Part shown: piece after piece, positions 43,091-51,785 of the stretch
Layout: every line of letters begins with the position of its first letter
Numbering within the stretch: the first letter of the stretch is position 1
Made by a program: the position numbers and the translations under genes
From: Solirubrobacterales bacterium
Lineage (GTDB): Bacteria > Actinomycetota > Thermoleophilia > Solirubrobacterales > Solirubrobacteraceae
DNA: 64,000 nt
Direction: 5' to 3'
Assembly (NCBI GenBank): GCA_019240115.1
Contig: JAFAYV010000031.1
Coordinates: 29,787 to 93,786, forward strand
The notes under the pieces: model-generated
The model's database searches: none
Told to the model about the DNA's origin: nothing
What the model saw: the letters and a program-made list of their open reading frames with translations, nothing else

Positions 43091-43171
43091 CCGATCTGAC
43101 GCTGCGCCCGAACTTCCCGCAGGCGGAAACGCCGGCCGGGACCGGAACTTGCGCACACTTCCCTACATCCG

Positions 43172-43357
43172 TCAGTCGATCGCGCGCAGCTCGCGAGATC
43201 CGCACACGTGGCACTGACCGGTGATGCGCCGGCGGATCGGGCGAAACGTCTGAGACCCGCAGTGCTCGCAGCGGCAGCGCTGAGCCCGGAGGGCGGGTCC
43301 CTCGCCGGGCTTGGGCGGGTCGTCTGATCGCCACGAATGGGTGGGCGGGTGACTCAT
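43172..43357 (-). CDS. Small zinc-ribbon protein
   Basis: 61 residues beginning MSHPPTHSWRSDDPPKPGEG. Two CxxC pairs (Cys30/Cys33 in CEHC, Cys49/Cys52 in CHVC) separated by 15 residues form a clear zinc ribbon with a basic FRPIRRRITGQ segment between them. Short ribbons of this kind are common and may bind nucleic acid or act as small metal-binding adapters. It is divergent from the HTH gene at 43503. Confidence 0.65.
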   Translation of the reverse strand: MSHPPTHSWRSDDPPKPGEGPALRAQRCRCEHCGSQTFRPIRRRITGQCHVCGSRELRAID

Positions 43358-43502
43358 GTCGCGGAACATGCTCGGGACAACGCCGTGCGGGCCGGAGACT
43401 TGCGCGGCCGCCGCCGAGCGTGCGCTTGTGCATCGTCTGCAGGCGCCAAGCCGTGCAAGAGCACGAGCCGGGCGCGAACCATTAGCGTTGCGGTGGCCGA
43501 GC

Positions 43503-44237
43503 ATGATTGGGGTGGACGACGAATCGCTCAAGGATCCGTGGCTGACGCTCGCGGAGGTCGCGGACGAGCTGAACGTCCGGCCGGTGACCGTGCGCGCATG
43601 GATCGCGGGCGGACGGCTGGAGGGGATGCGCGCCGGCGAGCGGTGGCTCGTGCACCGGTCCGAGCTCGAGCGGCTCCTCGCCATCGCCGATCCCCGTCAG
43701 CGGCGCGCCGTCCCCGGGCCGCCCGAGGCCGCCGCGCCCGCGACCGCCGGGCCCGCGGCCGCCGGGCCCGCGGCCGCGGGGTCCGGGGCGGCCGGGTTCG
43801 AGGCCGTCGCGGCCGAGGCCGCCGTCTTCGCGCGGGACGCGGTCGATCTGCTGCGACGGGCCGATCGCGAGTGGCAGGAGGCGCTGCGCGCGAGCGAGGA
43901 CGCGCCCCCGGATGCCGGCTTCGCCGGACGCCTCCGGACGCTGGCGGCCGCCAGCGAACGACGCGCGCTCGCCCTCGACGCGCTCGCCGGTGCCGGCGTG
44001 ATCGACTGGCCGCGGCGGCGGGCGCCTGAACAGACCCACCTCACCCACGAGCTCCGGCCGGGCGGCAACCGTCCCGGGCCGCCAGCCCTGTGGGAGGCGT
44101 TCGACCGCGCCGTCGCGGAGACGGTGACCGCGCTGCAGGGCGACCGGGTCATCGAGGTGGCTGACGCCTTCGCGCGACTGGCCGAGGCCGCCTACGAGAT
44201 CGCCGAAGCCGTCGAGCGCCGGCGCACCGCCGGATGA
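43503..44237 (+). CDS. Excisionase/MerR-type helix-turn-helix protein
   Basis: 244 residues from the ATG at 43503. Residues ~12-65 are an HTH_17-type DNA-binding domain (WLTLAEVADELNVRPVTVRA, WIAGGRLEGMRAGERWLVHR, SELERLL). An Ala/Gly/Pro-rich linker with AAGPAAAGP repeats follows, then a helical region (AEAAVFARDAVDLLRRADRE, WEAFDRAVAETVTALQGDRV). There is no sign of a neighbouring integrase, so it is more likely a regulator or adaptor than a phage excisionase. Confidence 0.75.
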   Translation: MIGVDDESLKDPWLTLAEVADELNVRPVTVRAWIAGGRLEGMRAGERWLVHRSELERLLAIADPRQRRAVPGPPEAAAPATAGPAAAGPAAAGSGAAGFEAVAAEAAVFARDAVDLLRRADREWQEALRASEDAPPDAGFAGRLRTLAAASERRALALDALAGAGVIDWPRRRAPEQTHLTHELRPGGNRPGPPALWEAFDRAVAETVTALQGDRVIEVADAFARLAEAAYEIAEAVERRRTAG

Positions 44238-44298
44238 CCTGCGCAGCCGACCTACGGGCGGGGCGGGTGGCTTGGCGTCGCGAGCGGAGGCGATCAGC

Positions 44299-45501
44299 GT
44301 GAGCGAGCTGCAGGACCTGGTCGACGGTCTCGCCGCCGCTCTCGGGAGCCCGGTCGGCGTCGACGACCGCCGGTTTCACTCGATGGCCTACAGCGCTCAC
44401 GCCGATGAGATCGACCACGTCCGTCTGGCCTCGATCCTCCAGCGCGAGGCTCCTGCCGGGGTCATCCGCTGGCTCGAGGAGCTCGACGTCAGCCAGATCC
44501 GCCGCTCGCTCCGGGTGCCGGCCAACCCGCGGCTCGGGATGTCGGCGCGGGTGTGTGTGCCGCTGCGCTTCGATGACCGCCTGCTCGGCTATCTGTGGCT
44601 CATCGACGGGCCGCCGCCGTTGTCGGACGCGTCGCTGCAGATCGCGCTGGACGCGGCACCCGAGATCGCCGTCGCGATGTATCGGATCGACGAGTCCGAG
44701 CAGTCCGACCGTGAAGTCGTGCGCCGGCACCTGCGCGCCGTCCTCGGCTTCGACGACGGCGATCCCGAGCAGGCGGCCGGCGAGCTGATCTCGCGCGGCC
44801 GACTGGCGCCGGTGGCCGCCTACGCGGTGCTTGCGGTGGCGCCGCGCCATCGCTCCGAGCCCCCGCCTGACCTCATCCGCGCCCGCGTCACCGCCGCGGT
44901 CGAGCACCAGCGGCGCCTCGCCGGGGCGGGCCACCTGCTCGTCCTCGTGGCGCCGCACTACGTCTACGGCCTGTTCGCCGACGACGGGATGCGCGACGTC
45001 GCCCGCCACGCCGAGGAGATCCGCGCCCGCGTCGACGAGGGGCTCGGCGACTTCGCGGGCTGGCACGCCACCGTCGGGATCAGCGCCCGCCACGAGCAGC
45101 GCGGGCTGCTCCCCGAGGCGCGCCTCGAGGCCGAGATCGCGGGCGACGTCGCCGATCGCGTGACCGCGCTCGGCCCCGTGGGAGCGTGGCCCGACCTCGG
45201 GTCCTATCGCACGATCGCGCGCGCCATCGACGGCCGCGACCCCGCCGGCCTGCTGCCGCTCAGCCTCCGGCGGCTGCTCGACTCCGACGAGCGCGACACG
45301 CTCGTCCCGACGCTGCTCGCGTTCCTCGACCTCGGCGGCGACGCGGCCGGGGCGGCCAAGCGGCTGTACCTGCACCGCAGCTCGCTGTACAGCCGGCTGC
45401 ACCGGATCGAGCGGATCTGCGACGTCCGCCTCTCCTCGGGCGATGTGCGGCTCGAGCTCCACCTCGGGTTGCGGCTGTGGCAGCTCGCGGGCGAGCCCTG
45501 A
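44299..45501 (+). CDS. PucR-family transcriptional regulator
   Basis: 400 residues from a GTG at 44299, favoured by GGAGG 8 bases upstream over a TTG 9 codons earlier. An N-terminal sensor (SELQDLVDGLAAALGSPVGV, ARVCVPLRFDDRLLGYLWLI) is GAF-like. A GGDEF-related middle follows. The C-terminal PucR HTH is clear: LVPTLLAFLDLGGDAAGAAK, RLYLHRSSLYSRLHRIERIC, LRLWQL. PucR-type regulators often control amino-acid or purine use; the leucine-dehydrogenase-like gene 79 bases downstream is the natural target. Confidence 0.88.
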   Translation: MSELQDLVDGLAAALGSPVGVDDRRFHSMAYSAHADEIDHVRLASILQREAPAGVIRWLEELDVSQIRRSLRVPANPRLGMSARVCVPLRFDDRLLGYLWLIDGPPPLSDASLQIALDAAPEIAVAMYRIDESEQSDREVVRRHLRAVLGFDDGDPEQAAGELISRGRLAPVAAYAVLAVAPRHRSEPPPDLIRARVTAAVEHQRRLAGAGHLLVLVAPHYVYGLFADDGMRDVARHAEEIRARVDEGLGDFAGWHATVGISARHEQRGLLPEARLEAEIAGDVADRVTALGPVGAWPDLGSYRTIARAIDGRDPAGLLPLSLRRLLDSDERDTLVPTLLAFLDLGGDAAGAAKRLYLHRSSLYSRLHRIERICDVRLSSGDVRLELHLGLRLWQLAGEP

Positions 45502-45580
45502 TCGACGCCTGTCGCGTCGGCCGCGTCGAACCCGCGACCGCTGTCGGGCTTGGAAGCGCCCGCGACGATCAGAGTTAAGG

Positions 45581-46675
45581 GTGGTGTCCGCAAGCGTCCC
45601 CCAGATCTGTGACAGCTTCGAGCACGAGGCCCTCGAGCTGTTCCGTGACCCGCAGAGCGGCCTGACCGGCGCGATCGCGATCCACTCGACCGCGCTTGGG
45701 CCCGCGATGGGCGGTCTGCGCCTCCGGAGCTATCCCTCGATCGAGGAGGCCGCGATCGACGCCCTGCGCCTCGCGCGCGCGATGACCTACAAGAACGCGG
45801 CCGCCGGCCTGGCGCTGGGCGGCGGCAAGGCGGTCGTGATCGACGACGGCCGATGGGACGAGCACCGGCTCGAGCGCTGGGACGCGTTTGCGCAGCGGCT
45901 CAACCGTCTCGAGGGCCGCTACATCACCGCCGAGGACGTCGGCACCGGCCCGGCCGACATGGACCGGCTCGCCCGGGGCACGCGGTGGGTGGCCGGGCGA
46001 TCGGAGCTCGGCGGCGGCCGCGGCGACCCGTCGAGCGCCACCGCGCACACCGTCTTCACCGCGATCCGCACCGCGATCGCCTTCCGGCTGGCGCACCTGC
46101 ATCCCGCCGACGTCCGCGTCGGCGTGCTCGGCGCCGGCCACGTGGGCGGCCGCCTCGTCGATCTGCTGCTCGACGCGGGGATGAGCGTCGACGTGGCCGA
46201 TGTCAACGAGGCCGCCACCGAGCGGTGGGCCGGCCACCCCCGAGTCGCCCGCGTCGGGACCGAGGGCTTCATCGCCCGCGAGCTCGACGTGCTCGCTCCG
46301 TGCGCGATGGGCGAGCTGGTCTGCGTCGCCGACGTCCCCCACCTGCGCTGCGCGATCGTCGCCGGGGCCGCCAACAACCCGCTCGTCGACGAGCTGACGG
46401 CGGTCGCCCTCGACGAGCGCGGCATCCTCTACGTCCCCGACTTCCTCGCCAACTGCGGCGGCATCATCCACGTCGGCGGCGAGGCGCTCGGCACCTCGGA
46501 CCTCGAGACCCACCGGCTGATCGATGCGGCCGAGCATCGACTGCAGCGGGTCCTGCGCCGCGCCCGCGAGGAGGATCGCGTCCCGGTGGCGATCGCGCGC
46601 GAGGAGGTCGAAACGATGCTCCGCGGTCACCGCTCACGCGGCGCCGCGCCGCTGTCGGCGCTCGCCCCCGCCTGA
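45581..46675 (+). CDS. Glu/Leu/Phe/Val dehydrogenase
   Basis: 364 residues from one of two adjacent GTGs at 45581/45584. The substrate-site motif is GPAMGGLRLRSYPSIEEAAI, the catalytic Lys region AMTYKNAAAGLALGGGKAVV and the proton-relay Asp in YITAEDVGTGPADMD. The NAD-binding motif is VGVLGAGHVGGRLVDLLLDA, and CGGIIHVGGE closes the family signature. Length and the short N-terminus fit leucine/valine dehydrogenases rather than glutamate dehydrogenase. It reversibly deaminates branched-chain or aromatic amino acids. Its last ~14 codons overlap the convergent gene. Confidence 0.9.
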   Translation: MVSASVPQICDSFEHEALELFRDPQSGLTGAIAIHSTALGPAMGGLRLRSYPSIEEAAIDALRLARAMTYKNAAAGLALGGGKAVVIDDGRWDEHRLERWDAFAQRLNRLEGRYITAEDVGTGPADMDRLARGTRWVAGRSELGGGRGDPSSATAHTVFTAIRTAIAFRLAHLHPADVRVGVLGAGHVGGRLVDLLLDAGMSVDVADVNEAATERWAGHPRVARVGTEGFIARELDVLAPCAMGELVCVADVPHLRCAIVAGAANNPLVDELTAVALDERGILYVPDFLANCGGIIHVGGEALGTSDLETHRLIDAAEHRLQRVLRRAREEDRVPVAIAREEVETMLRGHRSRGAAPLSALAPA

Positions 46676-47518
46676 TCGGCGCTCGCCCCTGCCGGATCGG
46701 CGCTCGCCCCTGCCGGATCGGCGCTCGTCCCTGCCGGATCGGCGCTCGCCCCTGCCGGATCGGCGCTCGCTCGTGCCGGATCGGCGGTCGCCGAGCCCGG
46801 ATCGGCGCTCGCCCGGGCCGGATCGGCGGTCGCCCAGGCCGGATCGGGGCTCGTCCCCCGCCTGATCACGGCTTCGCTCCGGCGGGATCGACGGGGGGTG
46901 GGCCGGCGTCACGTCACGCCACGGGTCCTCGGGCGCCTCACCGATGACCGCGGCCGGCACCCCGGCAACGACCGTGCCCGCCGGGACGTCGCGGACGACG
47001 ACCGCCCCGGCTGCCACCACCGCGCGGTCGCCGACGTGGATCGGCCCGACGACGATCGCCCCGGCGTGCAGGACGACACCGTCGCCGATCGTCGGCGGCC
47101 CGCCCTTGGCGGTCACCCCGAGCGTGACCGATTGCGAGATGAAGCAGTCGGCGCCGATGCGCTGCGCCATCAGCACGCACGCGAAGCCGTGGTTGATGAC
47201 GAGCCCGGGGCCGATGTCGTCACAGATGAGCTCGAGCGACCGCCCGGGCCACCAGCGGCGCAGGATGACCGCCGCGAGCGCCTGCGCCGGCGTGCCCCGG
47301 GACAGGCGGTGATAGACGACCGCTCGGAACTCGGGCAGCGCCAGCAGCGCGCGCAGATCGCTGCCGGTCAGCCGTCCGTCGCGCCCGCGGCGGGTGTAGG
47401 AGGTGCGCTGCGCATCGCGCCACACTGGCGCGTCCGGCGGCAGCCGCGACATCAGCGCGGCCAGCGGCAGGCCCCACAGCGCCCTCAGCGCCCGCTCGAC
47501 CGCCGCATCCAGACCCAT
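46634..47518 (-). CDS. Hexapeptide acyltransferase (serine O-acetyltransferase-like) with repeat tail
   Basis: 294 residues. An N-terminal helical part (LRALLALPEFRAVVYHRLSR) precedes a left-handed beta-helix (NHGFACVLMAQRIGADCFIS, VTLGVTAKGGPPTIGDGVVL, VVAAGAVVVRDVPAGTVVAG), matching CysE-like enzymes. The His in LVINHGFACV is the expected catalytic residue. The last ~75 residues are a highly repetitive ERRSGRG/DRRSGLG heptad tail coded by a 21-bp minisatellite. The gene then runs 42 bases into the convergent leucine-dehydrogenase gene. The tail is not part of any known acyltransferase and is probably disordered and basic. Confidence 0.78.
   Translation of the reverse strand: MGLDAAVERALRALWGLPLAALMSRLPPDAPVWRDAQRTSYTRRGRDGRLTGSDLRALLALPEFRAVVYHRLSRGTPAQALAAVILRRWWPGRSLELICDDIGPGLVINHGFACVLMAQRIGADCFISQSVTLGVTAKGGPPTIGDGVVLHAGAIVVGPIHVGDRAVVAAGAVVVRDVPAGTVVAGVPAAVIGEAPEDPWRDVTPAHPPSIPPERSRDQAGDEPRSGLGDRRSGPGERRSGLGDRRSGTSERRSGRGERRSGRDERRSGRGERRSGRGERRSGGGERRQRRGAA
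46676..46865. repeat. 21-bp minisatellite, about nine copies
   Basis: Units of the form GGATCGGCGCTCGCCCCTGCC repeat with drift toward the right end. On the minus strand they encode seven-residue units (GERRSGR type) at the C-terminus of the acyltransferase. The leucine-dehydrogenase stop is at the left border. Confidence 0.9.
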
Positions 47519-47725
47519 ACCCCGGATCGCACCAGGGTACCTGAGCCCGAGCTCGGCCGGAGGTATCCAGCCGTCGGGCCCGTACGCGACCGGGGCAAAT
47601 CCTCCGGAAGCCAGAGTCTTATCCTCAAGTCGACGGTGAGCTTTAAGGAGAGAGTCGCTGGTCTACCGAGTTTTCGTAATGCTGCGTGATTGGCAACGAT
47701 CAGAGTGGGTACGAGGTATGAACAG

Positions 47726-48511
47726 ATGACCGAATCAAACACCCCAACACTCGCCTTTGACGACATCCTCGTCCCCGACGCCGCCGCCGCCCAGAACGAG
47801 GAATGGTTCGAGGTCAGCGTCGACGGCGCCACGCGTCGCATCCGGTTTCACGACTACGGCGCGATCTACGACGTGCCCGGCCTCTACGAGCGACTCTTCT
47901 ACGAGGAGCTCGAGTGTCGCTCCCCGACGACCGTCGTCGGTCTGCTCGGCGAGCAGCTGACCGAGGCGGACGCCGAGCCCGGGAACCTCGTGGCGCTCGA
48001 TCTCGGCGCCGGCAACGGGATCGTGGGCGAGGAGCTGCAGCGCCTCGGCGTCCGCTCGATCGTCGGAGTCGATCTGCTCCCGGAGGCCGCGGCGGCCGCC
48101 GAGCGCGACCGGCCCGAGGTCTACGACGACTACGTCGTCGCCGATCTCACCCAGCTGGACGACGATGACCGCGAGCGTCTCGCCAGCCGGTCCTTCGACT
48201 GTCTGACAACCGTCGCCGCGCTCGGCTTCGACGACATCCCGCCCCAGGCGCTGGCGACCGCCTACGACCTGCTGGAGCCCGGCAGTTGGGTGGCGCTGAC
48301 GATCAAGGAGGACTTTCTGACCACCGACGATCCATCGGGCTTCCAGCGGCTGATCCGGCGAATGCTCGACGACGGGATGCTCGAGCTGCGCACCGAGCGG
48401 CGCTACCGCCACCGCTTGTCGAGCAGTGGCGACCCGCTCTATTACATCGCGATGGTCGCGGTCAAGAGCGACGGGCGCAGCTGCGCCGACCTGGTGGCGA
48501 TGGACGGCTGA
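47726..48511 (+). CDS. SAM-dependent methyltransferase-like protein
   Basis: 261 residues from the ATG at 47726, with a GAGGT 9 bases upstream; a TTG 12 codons earlier is possible. After an N-terminal ~70 residues (WFEVSVDGATRRIRFHDYGA) comes motif I, LVALDLGAGNGIVGEELQRL. VVADLTQLDDDDRERLASRS and FDCLTTVAALGFDDIPPQAL follow, and SWVALTIKEDFLTTDD marks the post-motif III strand. The call is to a class I methyltransferase of unknown substrate. The 207-base gap before it (47519-47725) contains no gene. Confidence 0.78.
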   Translation: MTESNTPTLAFDDILVPDAAAAQNEEWFEVSVDGATRRIRFHDYGAIYDVPGLYERLFYEELECRSPTTVVGLLGEQLTEADAEPGNLVALDLGAGNGIVGEELQRLGVRSIVGVDLLPEAAAAAERDRPEVYDDYVVADLTQLDDDDRERLASRSFDCLTTVAALGFDDIPPQALATAYDLLEPGSWVALTIKEDFLTTDDPSGFQRLIRRMLDDGMLELRTERRYRHRLSSSGDPLYYIAMVAVKSDGRSCADLVAMDG

Positions 48512-48556
48512 TCGGACGGGTGATGCTGGGCGTCCGGCGGCTGCCGGACGCCCGGC

Positions 48557-49684
48557 TCAGTCGCCCCACACCTCGGCCGCGACACCGACGATCAGCTCGA
48601 GCTTTCGCTTCTCCTCGTCGATCGTCAGGCGGTTGCCCTCCTCGGTGGAGGAGAAGCCGCACTGGGGCGACAGGCACAGCTGGTCGAGGTCGACGTATCG
48701 CGAAGCCTCCTCGATCCGCCGTCGCAGCAGGTCGCGATCCTCGAGCTCGGGTCGCTTGGTGGTCACGAGGCCGAGGACTACCTGCTTGCCCGGAGGCACG
48801 TAGCGCAGCGGCTCGAAGCCGCCCGACCGCTCGTCGTCGAACTCGAGGAAGTAGCCATCGACCTGGAGGTCGCCGAACAGGGCCTCGGCGACGAAGTCAT
48901 AGCCGCCCTCGGCGGCCCACATCGACTGGTTGTTGCCGCGGCACAGGTGGGTGGTGACGGTCAGGTCGCCGGGGCGATCGGCGAGCGCACGGTTGAGGTT
49001 GGCGATGTACTGCTCGTGCAGGTGGTCGGGATCGCCCCCGATGCGCTCGATGTGCTCGCGCTGGGCGGGGTCGTTGACGTAGGCGAGGCTCGTGTCGTCG
49101 AGCTGGAGATACCGGCACCCGAGCTCGTGGACGCCCGCGAGCTGCTGAGCATAGGCGGCGGTCAGATCGCTCCAGAAGGCGTCGACGTCCGAGTAGACCT
49201 CCGGGTCCAGCGCCGAGTTGCCGCCGCGGTAGTGGACCATGCTCGGCGAGGGGATGGTCAGCTTCGGCGTCTGCCCGGCCTCGGCGTGATCGCGCAGGAA
49301 GGTGAACGCCTCCGCGAAGATCGTGTGCGGCAGCGTCACCTGGCCGCCGACCCGCATCGCCGGCGGCGCGTAGTCATACTCGCCCTCGGCGTCGCGAAAC
49401 TGCACGTGGATCGACTCGCCAGCGACCTGCTCGATCCCCTCCAGCGCGTAGATGAAGTCCATGTGCCACGACGTGCGGCGGAACTCCCCGTCGGTGACCG
49501 CCTGCAACCCGGCGTCGCGCTGCAGCGCGATCACGCCGAGGATCGCCTCGTCCTCGACTCGCTCGAGCTCGTCGGCGTCGATCGTGCCCGCGCGCAGCGC
49601 GGCCCGCGCGCGGGTGAGCTCCGGCGGGCGCAGCAGGCTGCCGACGTGGTCGGCGCGAAACGGGGGCGTGTGTCGGCGCGACAT
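48557..49684 (-). CDS. MetE-like (cobalamin-independent methionine synthase II family) protein
   Basis: 375 residues from the ATG at 49684 with AAAGGAG upstream. It resembles the C-terminal barrel of MetE: FRADHVGSLLRPPEL at the start, VTDGEFRRTSWHMDFIYALE, CRYLQLDDTSLAYVNDPAQR, TVTTHLCRGNNQSMWAAEGG (zinc-ligand His-x-Cys), and LCLSPQCGFSSTEEGNRLTI (third zinc Cys). The N-terminal MetE barrel is missing. Such stand-alone proteins transfer methyl groups to or from thiols and several are linked to C1 or betaine use. It is divergent from the MFS gene. Confidence 0.85.
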   Translation of the reverse strand: MSRRHTPPFRADHVGSLLRPPELTRARAALRAGTIDADELERVEDEAILGVIALQRDAGLQAVTDGEFRRTSWHMDFIYALEGIEQVAGESIHVQFRDAEGEYDYAPPAMRVGGQVTLPHTIFAEAFTFLRDHAEAGQTPKLTIPSPSMVHYRGGNSALDPEVYSDVDAFWSDLTAAYAQQLAGVHELGCRYLQLDDTSLAYVNDPAQREHIERIGGDPDHLHEQYIANLNRALADRPGDLTVTTHLCRGNNQSMWAAEGGYDFVAEALFGDLQVDGYFLEFDDERSGGFEPLRYVPPGKQVVLGLVTTKRPELEDRDLLRRRIEEASRYVDLDQLCLSPQCGFSSTEEGNRLTIDEEKRKLELIVGVAAEVWGD

Positions 49685-49756
49685 GGCGATGCTCCTTTCG
49701 CGAATCGACCTCCGGCTGATGGTCGCTCGGGAGCGACACAACTAGGCTCGGTTTCC

Positions 49757-50944
49757 GTGATCGCCAAGTATCGCTCACTCCTCGTGGTTCCCGGGTTCAC
49801 GCGCGTGCTCGGCACGGCGCTGCTCGGGCGCCTGCCGCAGGGCATGTCCTCGCTGGCGGTGCTCCTGCTCGTCCGCGGCGCCACCCACTCCTACTCCGCG
49901 GCGGGGGTGGCGGTCGGCGCCTACGCGTTCGCCGGGGCCGCGCTCGCGCCCGTGCAGGGTCGGCTCGTCGACCGTCACGGCCGCGCGCGGGTGCTTGCGA
50001 GCTGCGCCCTCGCTCAGGCGGCCGCGCTCGTCGCGCTCGTGCTATCGGCGCGGGCCGGCGCGGCGGCGGCGCTGCTCGTCGCGCTCGCCGCTCTCTCGGG
50101 CGGGCTGATCCCCGCCATCGCGCCCTCGGTGCGAGCGCTGCTGCGCGAGCTGCTGTCGGACCCCGAGGTCCGCGAAACGGCCTACGCGCTGGAGTCGGTC
50201 GTCCAGGAGCTGATCTGGATCACCGGGCCGCTGCTGGTGGCACTGGCGATCGCGCTCGTGTCGCCGAGCGGCGCGCTGCTGCTGAGCGCGGCGATCGGGA
50301 TCGCCGGGACGCTGCTGTTCATCAGCTCGCCGCTCGCGCGCGGCGCCGGCCGCCGTGGCGAACGCCACCGCCGTCCCGCGGTGCTCGCCGTGCCCGAGCT
50401 GCGCCGGCTGCTGCCGGCGATGGCGCTGATGGGCGCAAGCCTCGGCGCGATCGAGGTCGGGCTGCCGTCGCTGGCGCTCTACGCCGGCTCGCGGCCGTCG
50501 TCGGGCCTCCTGCTCGCGCTGTGGAGCGTCGGCAGCCTCGCCGGCGGTCTGTGGTACGGGTCGAGGTCGTGGCGGGTGCCGCTGCACCGGCGCTACCGGG
50601 GGCTGATGGCGTCCGCCGTGGTGGCCACGGCGCCGCTGATCGCCGCGCGCACCATCCCCGAGGCCGCCCTCGCGGGCCTGCTCGCCGGAGTGACGATCGC
50701 CCCGGCGTTCTCCTGCGCCTACGCACTGCTGGGACGGGCGGTCACCCCTGGGATCGAGACCGAGGCCTTCACCTGGGCGACGGCGGCGCTGATCGTGGGA
50801 GTCGCCGCCGGCTCGGCGCTCGCCGGGGCCTCGATCGACGCCGCCGGTGTCAGCGGGCCGTTCGTCCTCGCCTGCGGCGCGTCCGCGCTCGCCGCGGCGA
50901 TGGCGATGCGCGGCGCCGGGCAGCGCCGGCCGCAGGCCGCCTGA
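49757..50944 (+). CDS. Major facilitator superfamily transporter
   Basis: 395 residues from a GTG. Twelve hydrophobic stretches can be followed, including MSSLAVLLLVRGATHSYSAA and the loop 2-3 motif GRLVDRHGRARVL (MFS motif A). ATLLLVALAALSGGLIPAIA-type spans follow, with a second half from LRRLLPAMALMGASLGAIEV to FVLACGASALAAAMAM. Substrate cannot be predicted. It lies between the MetE-like and acetyltransferase genes; its downstream flank is a minisatellite. Confidence 0.82.
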   Translation: MIAKYRSLLVVPGFTRVLGTALLGRLPQGMSSLAVLLLVRGATHSYSAAGVAVGAYAFAGAALAPVQGRLVDRHGRARVLASCALAQAAALVALVLSARAGAAAALLVALAALSGGLIPAIAPSVRALLRELLSDPEVRETAYALESVVQELIWITGPLLVALAIALVSPSGALLLSAAIGIAGTLLFISSPLARGAGRRGERHRRPAVLAVPELRRLLPAMALMGASLGAIEVGLPSLALYAGSRPSSGLLLALWSVGSLAGGLWYGSRSWRVPLHRRYRGLMASAVVATAPLIAARTIPEAALAGLLAGVTIAPAFSCAYALLGRAVTPGIETEAFTWATAALIVGVAAGSALAGASIDAAGVSGPFVLACGASALAAAMAMRGAGQRRPQAA

Positions 50945-51070
50945 GCGGGTCAGGCGGCCACGGTCGGCCGAGCGCGTCTGGCGGTCGAAGGTCGGCCGAG
51001 CGGGTCTGGCGGCCACGGTCGGCGAGCGCGTCTGGCGGTCGACCGTCGGCCGAGCGGGTCTGGCGGCCAC
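50943..51070. repeat. 27-bp tandem repeat between convergent genes
   Basis: About 4.7 imperfect copies of GAGCGGGTCTGGCGGCCAC plus GGTCGGCC, alternating between two variants (GCGGCCACGGTCGG and GCGGTCGAAGGTCGG). The region begins at the stop of the MFS gene and ends ~18 bases before the stop of the convergent acetyltransferase gene. Confidence 0.85.
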
Positions 51071-51087
51071 CCCGAGCTCAGGAAGCT

Positions 51088-51645
51088 CTAGACGATCGGG
51101 CGGATCGGGCGGCACGGGCTGCCGTGGCACAGATGGCGGGCCGGCATCGAGCGCGTGACGACGCTCCCCGCGCCGATGACGCACGCCTCGCCGATCGTCA
51201 CCCCCGGCAACACGATGACCCCGGCGGCGAGCCACGCGTCGTCGTCGATCGCGATCGGGGCGGCTCGCTCCAGGCCGGTGCGCCGCCGCGCGGAGTCGAG
51301 CGGATGGGTCGGGGTGATGAGCTGGACCCGCGGGCCGATCTGCACGTCGTCGCCGATCGTGACCGCCGCGGAGTCGAGCACGATCGCCCCGAAGTTGATG
51401 AACGCGCGCGCGCCGATCGAGATCTGGTAGCCGTAGTCGCACTGGAAGGGCGAAAGGATCTCCGACCCCTCGCCGATCTCGTGCAGCAGCTCGCGCAGCT
51501 GCGCTTCGCGTTGGGTGCGGTCGACGGGATCGCCGGCGTTCAACGCGTGGCAGAGCGAGCGCGCGCGGCGGCGGTCGGCGACCAGCTCGGCGGCGGCCGC
51601 CACATAGGGCTCGCCGCCGAGCATTCGCTGCTTGTCGGTGGCCAC
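51088..51645 (-). CDS. Maltose/galactoside O-acetyltransferase-like hexapeptide protein
   Basis: 185 residues from a GTG. The N-terminal Mac domain (KQRMLGGEPYVAAAAELVAD) is followed by beta-helix turns INFGAIVLDSAAVTIGDDVQ, PTHPLDSARRRTGLERAAPI (loop with the catalytic His) and AWLAAGVIVLPGVTIGEACV. The C-terminus HLCHGSPCRPIRPI is usual for Maa/LacA/NodL relatives. It acetylates a sugar of unknown identity using acetyl-CoA. Confidence 0.88.
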   Translation of the reverse strand: MATDKQRMLGGEPYVAAAAELVADRRRARSLCHALNAGDPVDRTQREAQLRELLHEIGEGSEILSPFQCDYGYQISIGARAFINFGAIVLDSAAVTIGDDVQIGPRVQLITPTHPLDSARRRTGLERAAPIAIDDDAWLAAGVIVLPGVTIGEACVIGAGSVVTRSMPARHLCHGSPCRPIRPIV

Positions 51646-51749
51646 GCGGGCAGGCTGTCAGAAGGCCCTCGCGACGTGACCCGGGTTCACGGGCGCCCTC
51701 GAAGCTGGCCGTCGACCGAGCCGGCCGGAAGGGCCGCTCGTCGCCCACG

Positions 51750-51780
51750 TTGAGGTTCTGACCTGCATCTGATATATCAG
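51750..51780 (+). promoter_or_regulatory. Sigma-70 promoter with overlapping perfect palindrome; leaderless start
   Basis: TTGAGG (51750-51755), a 17-base spacer and TATATC (51773-51778) form a good housekeeping promoter. The transcript would start at or next to the GTG at 51786, so the mRNA is probably leaderless (no Shine-Dalgarno is present). The -10 box lies inside the perfect 12-bp palindrome CTGATATATCAG (51769-51780), a classical repressor position, for example for a GntR-type protein. Confidence 0.55.
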
Positions 51781-51785
51781 TAGTC

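Noticed and set aside
43503..44237. The HTH protein considered as a phage excisionase marking a prophage
   Set aside because: No integrase, phage structural gene or attachment site is nearby; the long helical C-terminus does not fit a small excisionase.
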